Shown in pieces: positions 54,352-64,000 of a DNA stretch of 64,000 nucleotides (the stretch's first letter is position 1; every line of letters starts with the position of its first letter). The stretch is from contig OY821746.1 of the NCBI GenBank assembly GCA_963682055.1, positions 25,796,481 through 25,860,480 on the forward strand, written 5' to 3'. The position numbers and the translations under genes are program-made. This DNA comes from Primula veris (taxonomy: Eukaryota; Streptophyta; Magnoliopsida; Ericales; Primulaceae). The notes beneath the pieces are model-generated. The model searched no databases. It was not told the origin of the DNA and was given only the letters and a program-made list of their open reading frames with translations.

Positions 54352-55440
54352 TTTGTGAAGTCTATACATACTCTCTCCTTCCCGTTCTTATTAGGGACGA
54401 CAACCGGGTTGGACAACCATTTTGGATAGTAAACCTCTCTTATGGCTCCGGCCTCCAATAACTTTTGTACTTCAGCGATTATAGCTGCTCTGTGCTGTAC
54501 AGACACCTTCCTGCTCCTCTGTGCTATCGGCTTGTATTCGGTGTTTACACTTAGGTGGTGGCATGCCGTATTGGGGTCTAGGCCCGGCATATCTTTAGGA
54601 CTCCAGGCGAATTTATCAGTGTTGTTGAGAAGGAATGCTTTCAACTCCTCGGATTCCTGTTTTGGAAGGTTGTCGCCGAGGAGGAAGTAATGCTCCTCGT
54701 CCATATCTGGTATATACACCCTCCTGAGTGTCTCTCCTACTTGTTCTTCGACAACCCTTTCGGCTTTGGATATTTGGTTGATCAGCTTCTTGGTGCTGGT
54801 GGGTTGTTCCACCATGCTTCGTTGTTTTTGGAGAGTCGCGGTGATGTCCTCGCAGCGTCTTGAATCCTCTTGACATCCTCTGGCTATCTCGATCTCTCCC
54901 CTGTCATTTGGGTATTTGACCTTTTGGTGATAGGTTGAGGGTATGGCCTTCATGGTATGTAACCAAGGTCGGCCCAATATTGCATTGTGACCGGAGTGGT
55001 CATTAACCACTAAGAACTCTACGGGAACCGACACGGACCCGGTTGTGACACTGAGGACGATCTTTCCCAATGGTTTAGTCGTTTTGGAGATGAATCCGAT
55101 CAGCGTGACGTCCGCAGGCTGTAGATCTTGCAGCTTGAGTTCCATTTTGTCGAAGAGCTCCCTGTACATGATATCACAAGAGGCTCCTTGGTCGACAAGT
55201 ACCCTGCTGACCGTGTCTAGGCCAATTTGAACTCGGAGGTTAATGGCGTCTCCATGGGGGTAAATCACCCCTTCTTCGTCAAGATCTGAGAAAGAAATGG
55301 GCGGATGTCGTCGTTGTGTGCACTGTCGTTTAGAGGTCGACGCCTGTGATGCCTTGGCTACTTGGCCAAAGTGGGCCAGCTGCCGTTGTCGCGACCGTTC
55401 CCCACCGGGGCCCTCGGGTCGTGACATATGAACGACGTTG
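54340..55440 (-). pseudogene. Tat protease and N-terminal RT, frame-shifted
   Basis: A minus-strand frame different from both neighbours. It encodes the aspartic protease with core VLVDQGASCDIMY (DQG in place of the canonical DTG/DSG) and ILGRPWLH as the flap-distal motif. RT N-terminal motifs follow (EAGAIREVYYPKWLSNPVVV, then RVCIDF). It loses frame at about 54343-54351, within a CTAACAAAG run, where 1 nt appears to be missing relative to the pol frame. The upstream limit is another 1-nt shift at about 55443-55455. Confidence 0.8.
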
Positions 55441-55442
55441 AT

Positions 55443-57378
55443 CGCCTTTATTCCCAGCTCCTTTGATGAACTTGGCTAGGTATCCTGCATCGCCCCACTG
55501 GTTCATTCTCCATCGCAGGTTACGGCAATGCTCAGTGAGATGGCCGTGATCCTCGTGATATGCGCAGAAGAGCTTGGAATCTCTCTGATTGGGGGGAGAT
55601 ATGATCGGTTGTGGTCGGGAATACCAACTTTCCCTGCATATATCCTTGAGGATATCTTCAGCAGATAGGTTGAAAGTGTATCGCAGCTCGACCGGTCCGA
55701 AGGTGTTTCGGTGTTCCCTCTCTTGGGGCCGAACTTGTTGAAATGGCTTGGGTGGCATCGGGTAGGTGAGCTGGAGCGGTTTATGTTCGTTGGTCGGTGT
55801 TGGGTATGCGATCTGGAGCGGTTTGGGCTCTAATGCTCATGGTCGCTCTACCCTGCTATGGACCTCGGGCTCTTTGCCCTTTCTGGTCGGTTGGAATGCT
55901 TCTCCCTGGTTATTTCTAACTCTTTTGCGACCCACCTCTGCCTCGCGGACCGACTCTCTTCTCGGTAGAGTTCGGTTGAGGAAACGCAGTTCGTCGTTTT
56001 TATCGGTGAGGTGGGTACAATAGGCTAGCAGGGAATCAGTGGTCGGGAAGTTTTTGCCTATGAACTTCCTTCTCGCCCAATAGCCATTAGGGATGGAATT
56101 GATAAAGTTTTGGATGGCTATATTATTGGCATATCGTGGAATCTGGTTTGCTACGTCGATAAAACGTATGCAGTAATCGTTGAGCCTTTCATTTGGCATC
56201 ATCGCCATTTTAAGAAGGGTTTCGATACTAACCTTCTTTTTCCGATGAGCAGCGTATCGGGTGGAGTATGCTCTTAGAAATTCTGCCCAGTTTCTAATGG
56301 AGCCCCGTGGTAAGTTATGATACCATGACGAAGCCTCTTGACCCAAGCTGTTTTTGAAAAATTTGCACATCAGTGCATGGTCATCACTCCACAGTTCCAT
56401 CTTCGTCTTGTAGTGCCTCAGATGGTCGATAGGGCAACTCTTCCCATCATAGAGCCTGAATTCGGGGATGACGAATCCCATAGGATTGCGGTACCGCGTG
56501 ATCTGTTCAGCACACGGGGTTTCTTGGCATACGTTCCAAGCCTGTTGGAACGCGTCATCCGTGACTTGGTAGGGGGGAGGGTATCCTCCCTGATGTGGTG
56601 ATGGGCCATATCCTTCCCCGATCCTGCATTCGGGATATCTACCGTCCTTCGTGTTTGTGTGGACACGTTCCATATGAGTGTTCGGATGGACGATAGTTAT
56701 TGGGACATTGCCCCCTTGGTGGGGGACTCTTGTATCGGGTCGCCGACCCGCTGTCTCCAAGGCGGCCCTGTAGGCAGAATCTTCCCCTTCATGGCGTGGG
56801 TCTTTGTCGGGTTGGATAACTGGCAATATGATGCCGGCCGCTGTCATGGCCGTCATGCATGCCGCCAGCTGAGCTTGTAGCTGGGCGTAGTTCCTTTCAT
56901 CGGCTAATGGAACAACATGTTGTACCTCCACCGTGGGTGGTGTAATCATCCTCGGAGAATTAGTCGGTAGTCGGGGCGACTGTCCGAGTACATGATCCTC
57001 GGGCATGCCAAACTGATGAGCTTCGTCCGTTTGTAAACGAGCACCGGAGTTGACCGAGGCTGTAGGCAAAGGGACTCTTGAGCTCGGCCCTGCTTGGGAC
57101 CCGGTTAAGCGTCTTCGTGCACGCCTTAATACGGGCACGTCTTGTTCATCCTCCGAGGACGAAGGGTGTTCGTCGACAATCCCTTCGATGAAATGTCGGG
57201 GTGGTTCGACCGGTTGTTCTTGGTTGACGTATGAGGTTGTTGGTTGGTTTCCGGATTGGATAGCTTCATATCTGTCGCGGATGGCGAGTAGATCGTCGAG
57301 GTCTTGTTGGCTAATTTGCGTGTTTTGGTTATTGGCTTCTATTATCTCGGGATGGGTTTCCTCTATATTGGTAACCAT
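55443..57378 (-). pseudogene. Tat gag with internal stop
   Basis: Starts at ATG 57378, 58 bp after the primer-binding site. Residues about 300-480 are the retrotransposon gag domain (FRLYDGKSCPIDHLRHYKTK, SSWYHNLPRGSI-type motifs). An in-frame TGA lies at 55837-55839 after 513 codons. The same frame continues past it to a CCHC-like knuckle (FCAYHEDHGHLTEHCRNL) near 55545-55570 and then breaks frame at about 55443-55455. Structural protein of the particle; inactive as read. Within it is a short duplicated phrase (KPLQIAYP and KPLQLTYP). Confidence 0.8.
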
Positions 57379-57435
57379 TGTCGCTCGTCTGGCAGAGTAT
57401 TGGTATTCGAATTCTAAACTAGTTGGGAACTAGAT

Positions 57436-57455
57436 GATTCCCGGAGACGGCGCCA
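57436..57455 (-). promoter_or_regulatory. Tat primer-binding site
   Basis: Minus strand TGGCGCCGTCTCCGGGAATC, 2 nt from the LTR. TGGCGCCGT matches the 3' end of plant tRNA-Asp-type primers; the rest diverges, so the tRNA is uncertain. Confidence 0.6.
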
Positions 57456-57457
57456 TT

Positions 57458-57738
57458 TGATAAAGCCATAACTTTGGTCGGTCGCGTTAGGCTTTTCAAC
57501 AATGATATAATAGTAAATCAACGGTGAATAAAGGATACTTCCTGATCTTTATTATTGCTCGGATTATTATCCTTGTTAGGACTATTACACTTGCTCGGAC
57601 TAGTATTTCGGTTTCGACAATTGTGCTCGATATGACTATTTAATATCTCGTCTTGATCTTTCTCCCCTTTTATTCGGTGCTCGGCTGTCTTTTCTCGGTT
57701 TATTTCTAGAAGTGGTGTGCGTTGGTTAGTTTCTCTCT
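57458..57738 (-). repeat. Tat 5' LTR, truncated
   Basis: 281 of 569 bp. Matches 37537-37817 with three substitutions, then switches after TTAGTTTCTCTCT to sequence of the segmental duplication. Confidence 0.9.
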
Positions 57739-57969
57739 GGAAATTTCACTCTGGAAATCTGGGTCATCGATTCTTCCCCTCATAGGACATGGCGTCCTCG
57801 TCGGCTACGTCGTCATTTAACAGTTAACTCGCCCATGATAGTCGCCGTTTTAAAATGTCTTGTTGATAAGAAGGATGGTCTCTTTAGATTATATATCATA
57901 TATATGTGTATGTGTGTACTATCATATCTACGAAATGTGGTACTGGCACACTTTCACTTACTTGACTTT

Positions 57970-58711
57970 ACCGACACTCATAGTTCTACATACGTTGTTG
58001 TTGCTCATAAGGACAACTCCACCATCCAACTCACAAAAGCTAGAAAACAATGACCTATTCAGAATCATGTGATAAGAACAATTTGAATCCATGATTCACT
58101 AATTCCAATTTATGATTTTCTTCGAGCCTATCAAGATAAAGTTTTCATTACTATCGTCCTTAACCACATTCACATTCGGCTTCCCTTTATATGATTTCCA
58201 ATGTCCCTTTTGGTAACACAACAAACATTGATCCTTAGTTATTTTCCTATATGAACTAGGTTTTGAATTATAACTATTGAGAATGGAGATAAATTGATGT
58301 TGAACTAGGTTTATCAATAACAATTTATCCCCATTCTCAATAGTTTCATCTAAATTTTGCAAATCATCCATACATACATGATGGTGCTCGCTTATCGAAA
58401 GGATTTGCTCATACTTAAATTAGAAAAGCTTCTTCTTTATGTAGCGATGATTCCCTATACTATTCGTCATATATTTTTCGCTAATTGTCTTCCACAAAGT
58501 TTAACCATCCATTTCTTTCAAAACCGAATACTTAAGGTACTTAATATAATTGGATTCTCCTCAAATACAAGATTTAGCCCTCGTTGATTAACCACATCTT
58601 AACCTCTCACTGGCGCATGTCGAATGAATTGTTAGTCCCATCAACCTTCTCAATTACAAAATTTATGTTTCCAACTAACGTTTCAATCGGAATCGGGCTT
58701 TCATACCAAAT
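57970..58711 (-). pseudogene. Ty1/copia gag-protease relic, duplicate
   Basis: Copy of 25430-26171 with the same defects (DSN at the protease core, knuckle lacking its last Cys, stops). 58099-58371 is the longest open part. Confidence 0.7.
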
Positions 58712-58829
58712 TGTTGGGCGGAAGCTCAAACAAACGGTAGAAACACGAAGTGTATACTTTAAATAGAATACCCAACAAAAGAACCACACATGAACAAGAA
58801 ATAAAAAACACAAATAATTACGTGGTTTT

Positions 58830-61748
58830 CTAGGATTAAAATTTGTAACCCTGGTGTAGTTTAGGAAGAAAGGGTGATATTGTATTAATAGTTGATGAAA
58901 TTAAAATAGCGAACCTCAACGAGAAGTTTGCCTTTATTAAGGGTGTTCTCGGTTCGGTTCGATTCATATTTTGAGAAAAACATGAACCAAACCAATTAAA
59001 ATTGATCGGTTCTGTTCGGTTCGGTTTTGGCCAAAATAATTATCGAAACTCGGTTTGGTTTGGTTCGGTTTGTTTCGGTCGGTTTGAGTTTTAATCGAAG
59101 AAAACACAAAATGAAATTTAAAACTACGTTGAAAAGACTCCGAATTATCTTTATTTCTAGAAATTAAATAAATTTTATTTATGAGTTAAATGAATTAAAG
59201 TTCTAGTAGTTATATTAGATGTTCTTTTTGGTAACTTTAACTTTACTAAAATAATATAAAACTTATTTAAAAAAAACGAAATTATGCAATTGATAATATA
59301 CTAAAATTGTTATTTCAATAGATGATGTTAAGAAATAATAATCAATATTTCCTTTTTACAAGATTGTTTTTTCCATAGACATCATGTATGTTATGTAAGT
59401 ATCATAATTTATAGATTTCTAGTTTTCAATATAAGAAACTAGTAAAAAAATGTTTTAAAAAAAAGAGTACTACTTAAATTTAAAATCAACTTTGTTATTT
59501 TAAAAAAATGTTAAAAAGATAAGTGATCAATATTTATCGACTATAAAATTTATAATGCCAATGTATCTCATTTAATACTATAGTTTTTGCTTGTGTAAAT
59601 AAAAGTAAATGATAAAATAATCTAATAAAAAAAACCTATTTTTAAATAAGTTATTTCATCATTCTTACTATATTATGTATTAGTTACAACGCCCTATTAC
59701 TAAATAAGTTAATAGTGATCTCTTGTTGCATTTACTAGTAGTGTTGCTCTCAAAAATACAATTATAGCGTTCTAGTAACACATTTAAAATTCTATCCTTA
59801 TTATTAGTAGTAAAAATGTAAATATACAAGTATTAAAGAATAAACTAACATAAAATAAAAATGTTTCCATCTATTCTATTATTAAATATGAATCATTAGT
59901 ATCTTTACACAAGTATTCAAGTAAGTCAAATTATGTAGTAATTCTATAAATATTTATATTTTTGGTGATACATTAGTTTTAAAACTAAGTTTTAGGCCTC
60001 AATAAATAGTATTTTGAGATTACAATATTCATAAAAGTGTTAGATATTTTCTTGGCCCCGGGTTAAAATTAGATATAGATTTTACTATATTTGGGTTTAT
60101 ATGATACTAGTTATGGCTCTTTTAGTACTTTAGCCCAAACAGTTATGGACCATCGGACAAGGTGGATTGATCTACCATTTTGGGTTAAATTTTCTCAGAA
60201 TTCGAGCACATGATGTAAATGAGAAGTCTAGACCTATGTCTTATCTTTCCAGATATATAAAATTCAAATAATTTGGATTTACATGTGAATATTTTTGACT
60301 ATTTTAGTGACATAACATCATAAACATCCACAACATAATGGGTCACTTTCATGGAAATTTTGAGCCGCCTAGTTTTAAAATTAGGAAATGTGTAAAACAT
60401 TAAACTTTTAGATCTGTGTATGGAAATTTGAGCCGCCTATCTTTAGAATTAGGAAATGTGTAAAACATGAAACTTCTAGATCTGTCTATTATCGGTCTAG
60501 ACGTCAAAAGGGTACTAAACTAATAATTTTTTTAAAAGGTTACCAACCTCCAATTAATTCGTGTTTACTAGAGGTGGATAAGTGATTATATGTGTCTTCC
60601 TTATAAAATGTGCTGAAAATATCGGGACACCTGTCCACTAAGAACTTTACAACGAATTCACTAGGTGTCCAAATTGTGCATGAATGTATTTTTTATTAGC
60701 ATGTACCATATTCAAATATTTTAATTTGCTTTTGGTACCCTCTAGCTAAATATAAAAAGAGTCCAAATTATTATTTTTGTCATTAACCCAAAATACACTC
60801 CCTCTCTCTAGAAATTAGCTCCCAAAACACTCCAACACCGTTCCGACAAACTCTACCGTTGCAACAACTTTTTGACCGGAGTTTGGTCGGGGAAGGCGAT
60901 CCGCGATCCACTCTCTGCACATGTATCTCTCTTTCTATATAGTAGGGCGAAATAGTGGAGTACCAAATATTGTACTTTGTACTTTTACACTTTCGTACAC
61001 ATAAAAAGGTAATGATTTTTCCATAGAGTATAGTTCTACCCAGAAGTGTTAAAACGTCGAAAAGTGTTATATCTCGTGTTCATTTTTTATTTACGTTTTC
61101 AATACTTAATATATTATTGAGCTATTTAGCGTCGTTTTATAACAATATTATCCTTTATTCATTAACGTTGAACTTTGATCAAACGAATTGGGAGTATTTC
61201 CTTTTCCTTTAACATACCGCGTATGCATGTGCCACGTGATATCTCTTTAGATTTCAAATATTGCACTTCAGGTCCTTTAGCTTTTCTCAATTTGCCACTT
61301 GATATTCTGTAATAAACGAAGCATCGACTTCAAACGTGATTTTAGGCATTTTGTCGTCAGTTTATCTCAAAACTCAGAACAAGAAACGAAACTTGTAAAT
61401 CTTCTCTAGTGTTTACAACACTTTTATCACAACTCATAAATACAACTACGAAAAATTACGTTCAGTTTTCTCACAAGTTTTATTAAAGTGTTCAGCACTG
61501 AAAAGAAAAATATATACTCCCAGTATAATTTTCTCTCACTCACTCTTGTATTTCACTCCGTCAGTTGGTGTGATTGGGAACCTATGCCATGTCTTCAATT
61601 ATAAAATAATAAATATGGGACATGTGAAGATGTCAAATCAAACTCAAAGAGCTTGGCCGGCTCAACACATTTACAATGTGTAATATAGTACTACTGCCAT
61701 TAAACGCATTGTCCTTTTACAAAAAAGTTTGTCAATTTCGTGCATTTA
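58830..61748. other. AT-rich interval, duplicate, no genes
   Basis: Duplicate of 26290-29208, including the GGTTCGGTT repeats (about 58940-59100) and the 69-bp tandem duplication (60351-60487). Nothing coding recognised. Confidence 0.6.
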
Positions 61749-61757
61749 ATTTAGTAT

Positions 61758-62642
61758 GAGATTTTATTTTTATACTATACTTTTTTCTGAAAAAACACAC
61801 AAACCGTAGAAAAAATCTACGGTTTGCAGTGATTATATACAAACCGTAGATTAAATCTACGGTCTGCATAAAAACACAGCAAACCGTAGATTTAATCTAC
61901 GGTTTGCAGTGATTTTATGCAGACCGTAGATTTAATCTACGGTTTGCAGTTAATCACTGTAAACCGTAGATTAAATCTACAGTTTGCAGCGTTTTTTCAT
62001 AAAAAAAAGTTACATAAAATAAATTTAGTCAATTTTAACAATTAAAATTAAAATACTGAATATTTTTTTCAAATTAAACATGATTTTTTTAATAAAAAAA
62101 CTTAATGCCTTATTCTTAAAATTTGACATAAAATAAATTACCAAAATTCTAACAATCTCTCAAAATAAACACAAAATTTACACAAATTTACACAAAAAAA
62201 GTTGATTTGATAAATTTTATATTTTTAGTTCATGTTATCTTTTTGTCAAGTGTATAAGTTGAGATTTATTGAAACATTAACTAAATCGTCAATTTTTGTG
62301 AAGTATTTTTGGTTTGTTTTTGGTTTGAAATATACAATCATAAATTATATAAATTTCATAAAAAAAATTAACTCAATATGCAAACATGAACTAAATTTCA
62401 ACAAACATATTTTTTACACTACAAACCGTATATTACTTTTACGGCTTGTAGTGTTTTTTTTAACGGGTTGGTTATTTTAGAAATTACCCAAGAAAAAAGA
62501 TGTGCAAGGAGGGTCTTGGCCAGAAACAAGTTTAACTAAGAGAATAAATGGTTATTTAGTTAAAATGAGTTATAAAAAAGATAGATATTAAATTATTTAT
62601 TCACATTCTGACAAGACATTCAAGACAGGGTTTTTCAGAGAC

Positions 62643-62698
<56 letters not shown>

Positions 62699-64000
62699 AT
62701 AATATAGATAGATATGAATAGTTTTTTATGGGACTGATATAACTTGTATAACGCAATATGAAACATTAATTAAATCGTCAATTTGTTGTCAATCGTCAAT
62801 TTTATTGAATGAAACAATCATAAATTATATAATTTTCATAAAAGAAATTAACTCAATATGCAAATATTAACTAAATTTCATAAAACATATTTATTAAACA
62901 TGATCATATAAATTTACAACAACTTGGAAAAAAGAGTTATTTACATAAAATAAAAATAAAAATAAAAAACTAATTACAACAACTTCAAAAAAGGAGTAAT
63001 TTACATAAAATTAAAAATAAAAAACTGATTATGGTGATAGGTCTATAACATCTTCTTCAGTTGCAATTTGCTTTCCCGATTGCCTTTCCAGCGCCATATA
63101 TAACTTGAAATTTGGTCGAAAAAGTTCCTTCCATGGCGCAGCTGCCTCAGTGCGTGTTTGTTTCCACTGTGATATAATACTTGCCATTGGGAAGATCCCT
63201 TCTTTAGGAATAACCTAAGCATAGTGACAACTGTTGACGAACACCATTACAGTCGGGATGTAATATGTCGTTTCCTGAGGCGGATCAGTATAAAGAGGTA
63301 AAAAAGTGGCGTTCCATACTTGTACCCCTCCATTTTTATTTTGCCATAAGGACAACAATACAATTGGCATATTGTAATGAGAAGCAATTAAAAAACCATA
63401 AAACGGAAATCTCATCCATTTGTCAAAAGGGGTGGGATTTGTAGCATGATAAAAATTTAAACTTGATAAAATATAATCATACCGGTAACCTTCAAATTCA
63501 AGATTCTCAAACATCTCATAATAAACACCTTTCATTTGCTGCAGCTCTTGAAACAACTCACATCTTACCGCGTACCAATCATCTTCTCTATGCTCTTTAC
63601 CCGTCGCATTTGCAAGTATCCGGAACCCACAGTTACCATCCCCACGCACATCATAAACCGTTTCGATGTAACTATGTAACATGACCCATATTTGGTCACT
63701 GTACAGGAATGTTTGCCTATTGGGGGTGGGTTTAAGGTTCTGGTTTCGCGGCCTCCTAGTTGGGTTTACCCTTACCTCCGGTGTTTCATCCGCCTTACCT
63801 TTGCCCTTGTCTCTACTAGCACCAGCACTCTGTTCCTCCACAAACTCCCATCCCGACTTATCTATCTTACTAGAATTGTCTCACTTTCTAGGTCTCCCCC
63901 TATTTTGTCTCATTTCGGGGTCATTCATGGATGTTCTAGATGGTACGGTTATCTCTCGGAGTTGTGTTTTCATACGCCGTTTTTCAACATTAGTTTTGCT
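61758..64000 (-). mobile_element. MULE with SWIM-OTU tail, duplicate, incomplete in window
   Basis: Left terminus GAGATTTTATTTTTATAC after ATTTAGTAT (61749-61757). Palindromic repeats at 61798-61996, (AT)n at 62645-62694. The right terminus is beyond the window. Confidence 0.75.
63029..64000 (-). pseudogene. SWIM-OTU gene tail, duplicate, partial
   Basis: Same frame and the same two stops as copy A (TAG 63215-63217, TGA 63881-63883), TAA at 63029-63031. Amino-acid differences are few (for example KEHREDDW for KEHGEDDW, NPTPFDK for NPAPFDK). Because both stops are shared, they predate the duplication. The SWIM part is cut by the window end. Confidence 0.75.

Larger units (their letters stand above)
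37537..57738 (-). mobile_element. Ty3/gypsy retrotransposon, Tat lineage
   Basis: A 20.2-kb element (about 17 kb without its Cassandra insertion). LTRs start at 37537 and 57458 with TGATAAAGCC. The 5' LTR is truncated. Pol order is protease, RT, RNase H, a second archaeal-type RNase H, integrase; the dual RNase H marks the Tat lineage. About 13 kb between pol and the 3' LTR holds a minisatellite and an antisense gene cluster. Coding is broken by one stop and two frameshifts. Over the 281 bp shared, I count 3 LTR differences, which suggests a fairly recent insertion. Confidence 0.9.
57740..64000 (+). repeat. Segmental duplication, copy C (runs off window)
   Basis: Direct repeat of 25209-31465 with rare differences (for example GTACTGGCACACT for GTACTGACACATT, and a longer AT tract). 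It shares with copy A the 127-bp deletion absent from copy 3. Confidence 0.95.

Noticed and set aside
51812..57433. Plus-strand ORFs over gag-pol
   Set aside because: Shadows of the minus-strand polyprotein, without motifs, unlike the antisense cluster downstream where the sense strand is noncoding.

Overview
This is nuclear DNA of a flowering plant, most likely a eudicot. It is AT-rich and intron-bearing, and it is dominated by nested plant transposable elements: Ty1/copia, Ty3/gypsy of the Tat lineage, Cassandra-type TRIMs, MULEs, CACTA and Harbinger-like elements. The only host gene I recognise is a two-exon plant O-methyltransferase (OMT) at 32061-34874, and it has an in-frame stop near its end.

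Layout. 1-12520: a degenerate repeat unit loaded with insertions. These are a hAT-like element (98-937), a 4.9-kb MULE-like element made almost wholly of inverted satellite DNA (1141-6017), an LTR-like insertion (8085-9262), a Harbinger-like element (9765-10910), a TRIM relic and a copia relic. 12521-23446: a CACTA (En/Spm) relic with TnpA-like exons, split by a decayed 8.8-kb copia element (12791-21574) with perfect 5-bp target duplications. 23447-31786: a second copy of the repeat unit with a TRIM, TRIM and copia relics, AT-rich DNA and a 2.56-kb MULE carrying the tail of a transposase-like gene (SWIM finger plus OTU protease). 31787-35000: the OMT gene with promoter, foldback-bearing intron and poly(A) signal. 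35262-37536: a third copy of the repeat unit. 37537-57738: a 20.2-kb Tat retrotransposon on the minus strand. 57740-64000: a near-identical direct duplicate of 25209-31465, joined to the Tat element inside its truncated 5' LTR.

The Tat element is the most striking part. Gag, protease, RT, two RNase H domains and integrase occupy 51505-57378 on the minus strand, with one stop and two frameshifts. Between pol and the 3' LTR lie about 13 kb holding a minisatellite and, on the opposite strand, a cluster of eight gene-like units. Five small coiled-coil units (38.3-42.3 kb) each have a TATA-like box just upstream. They are followed by one large multi-exon gene with a region resembling the putative gypsy-type transposon domain, and by two more coiled-coil ORFs. 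The large antisense gene was interrupted in an exon by a 3.25-kb compound of Cassandra elements in opposite orientations, bounded by one 5-bp target duplication and containing a second nested Cassandra array.

The three paralogous copies of the repeat unit act as internal empty-site controls and define several insertions to the base. All readings come from inspection and hand translation. Family names rest on recognised motifs, not on searches.
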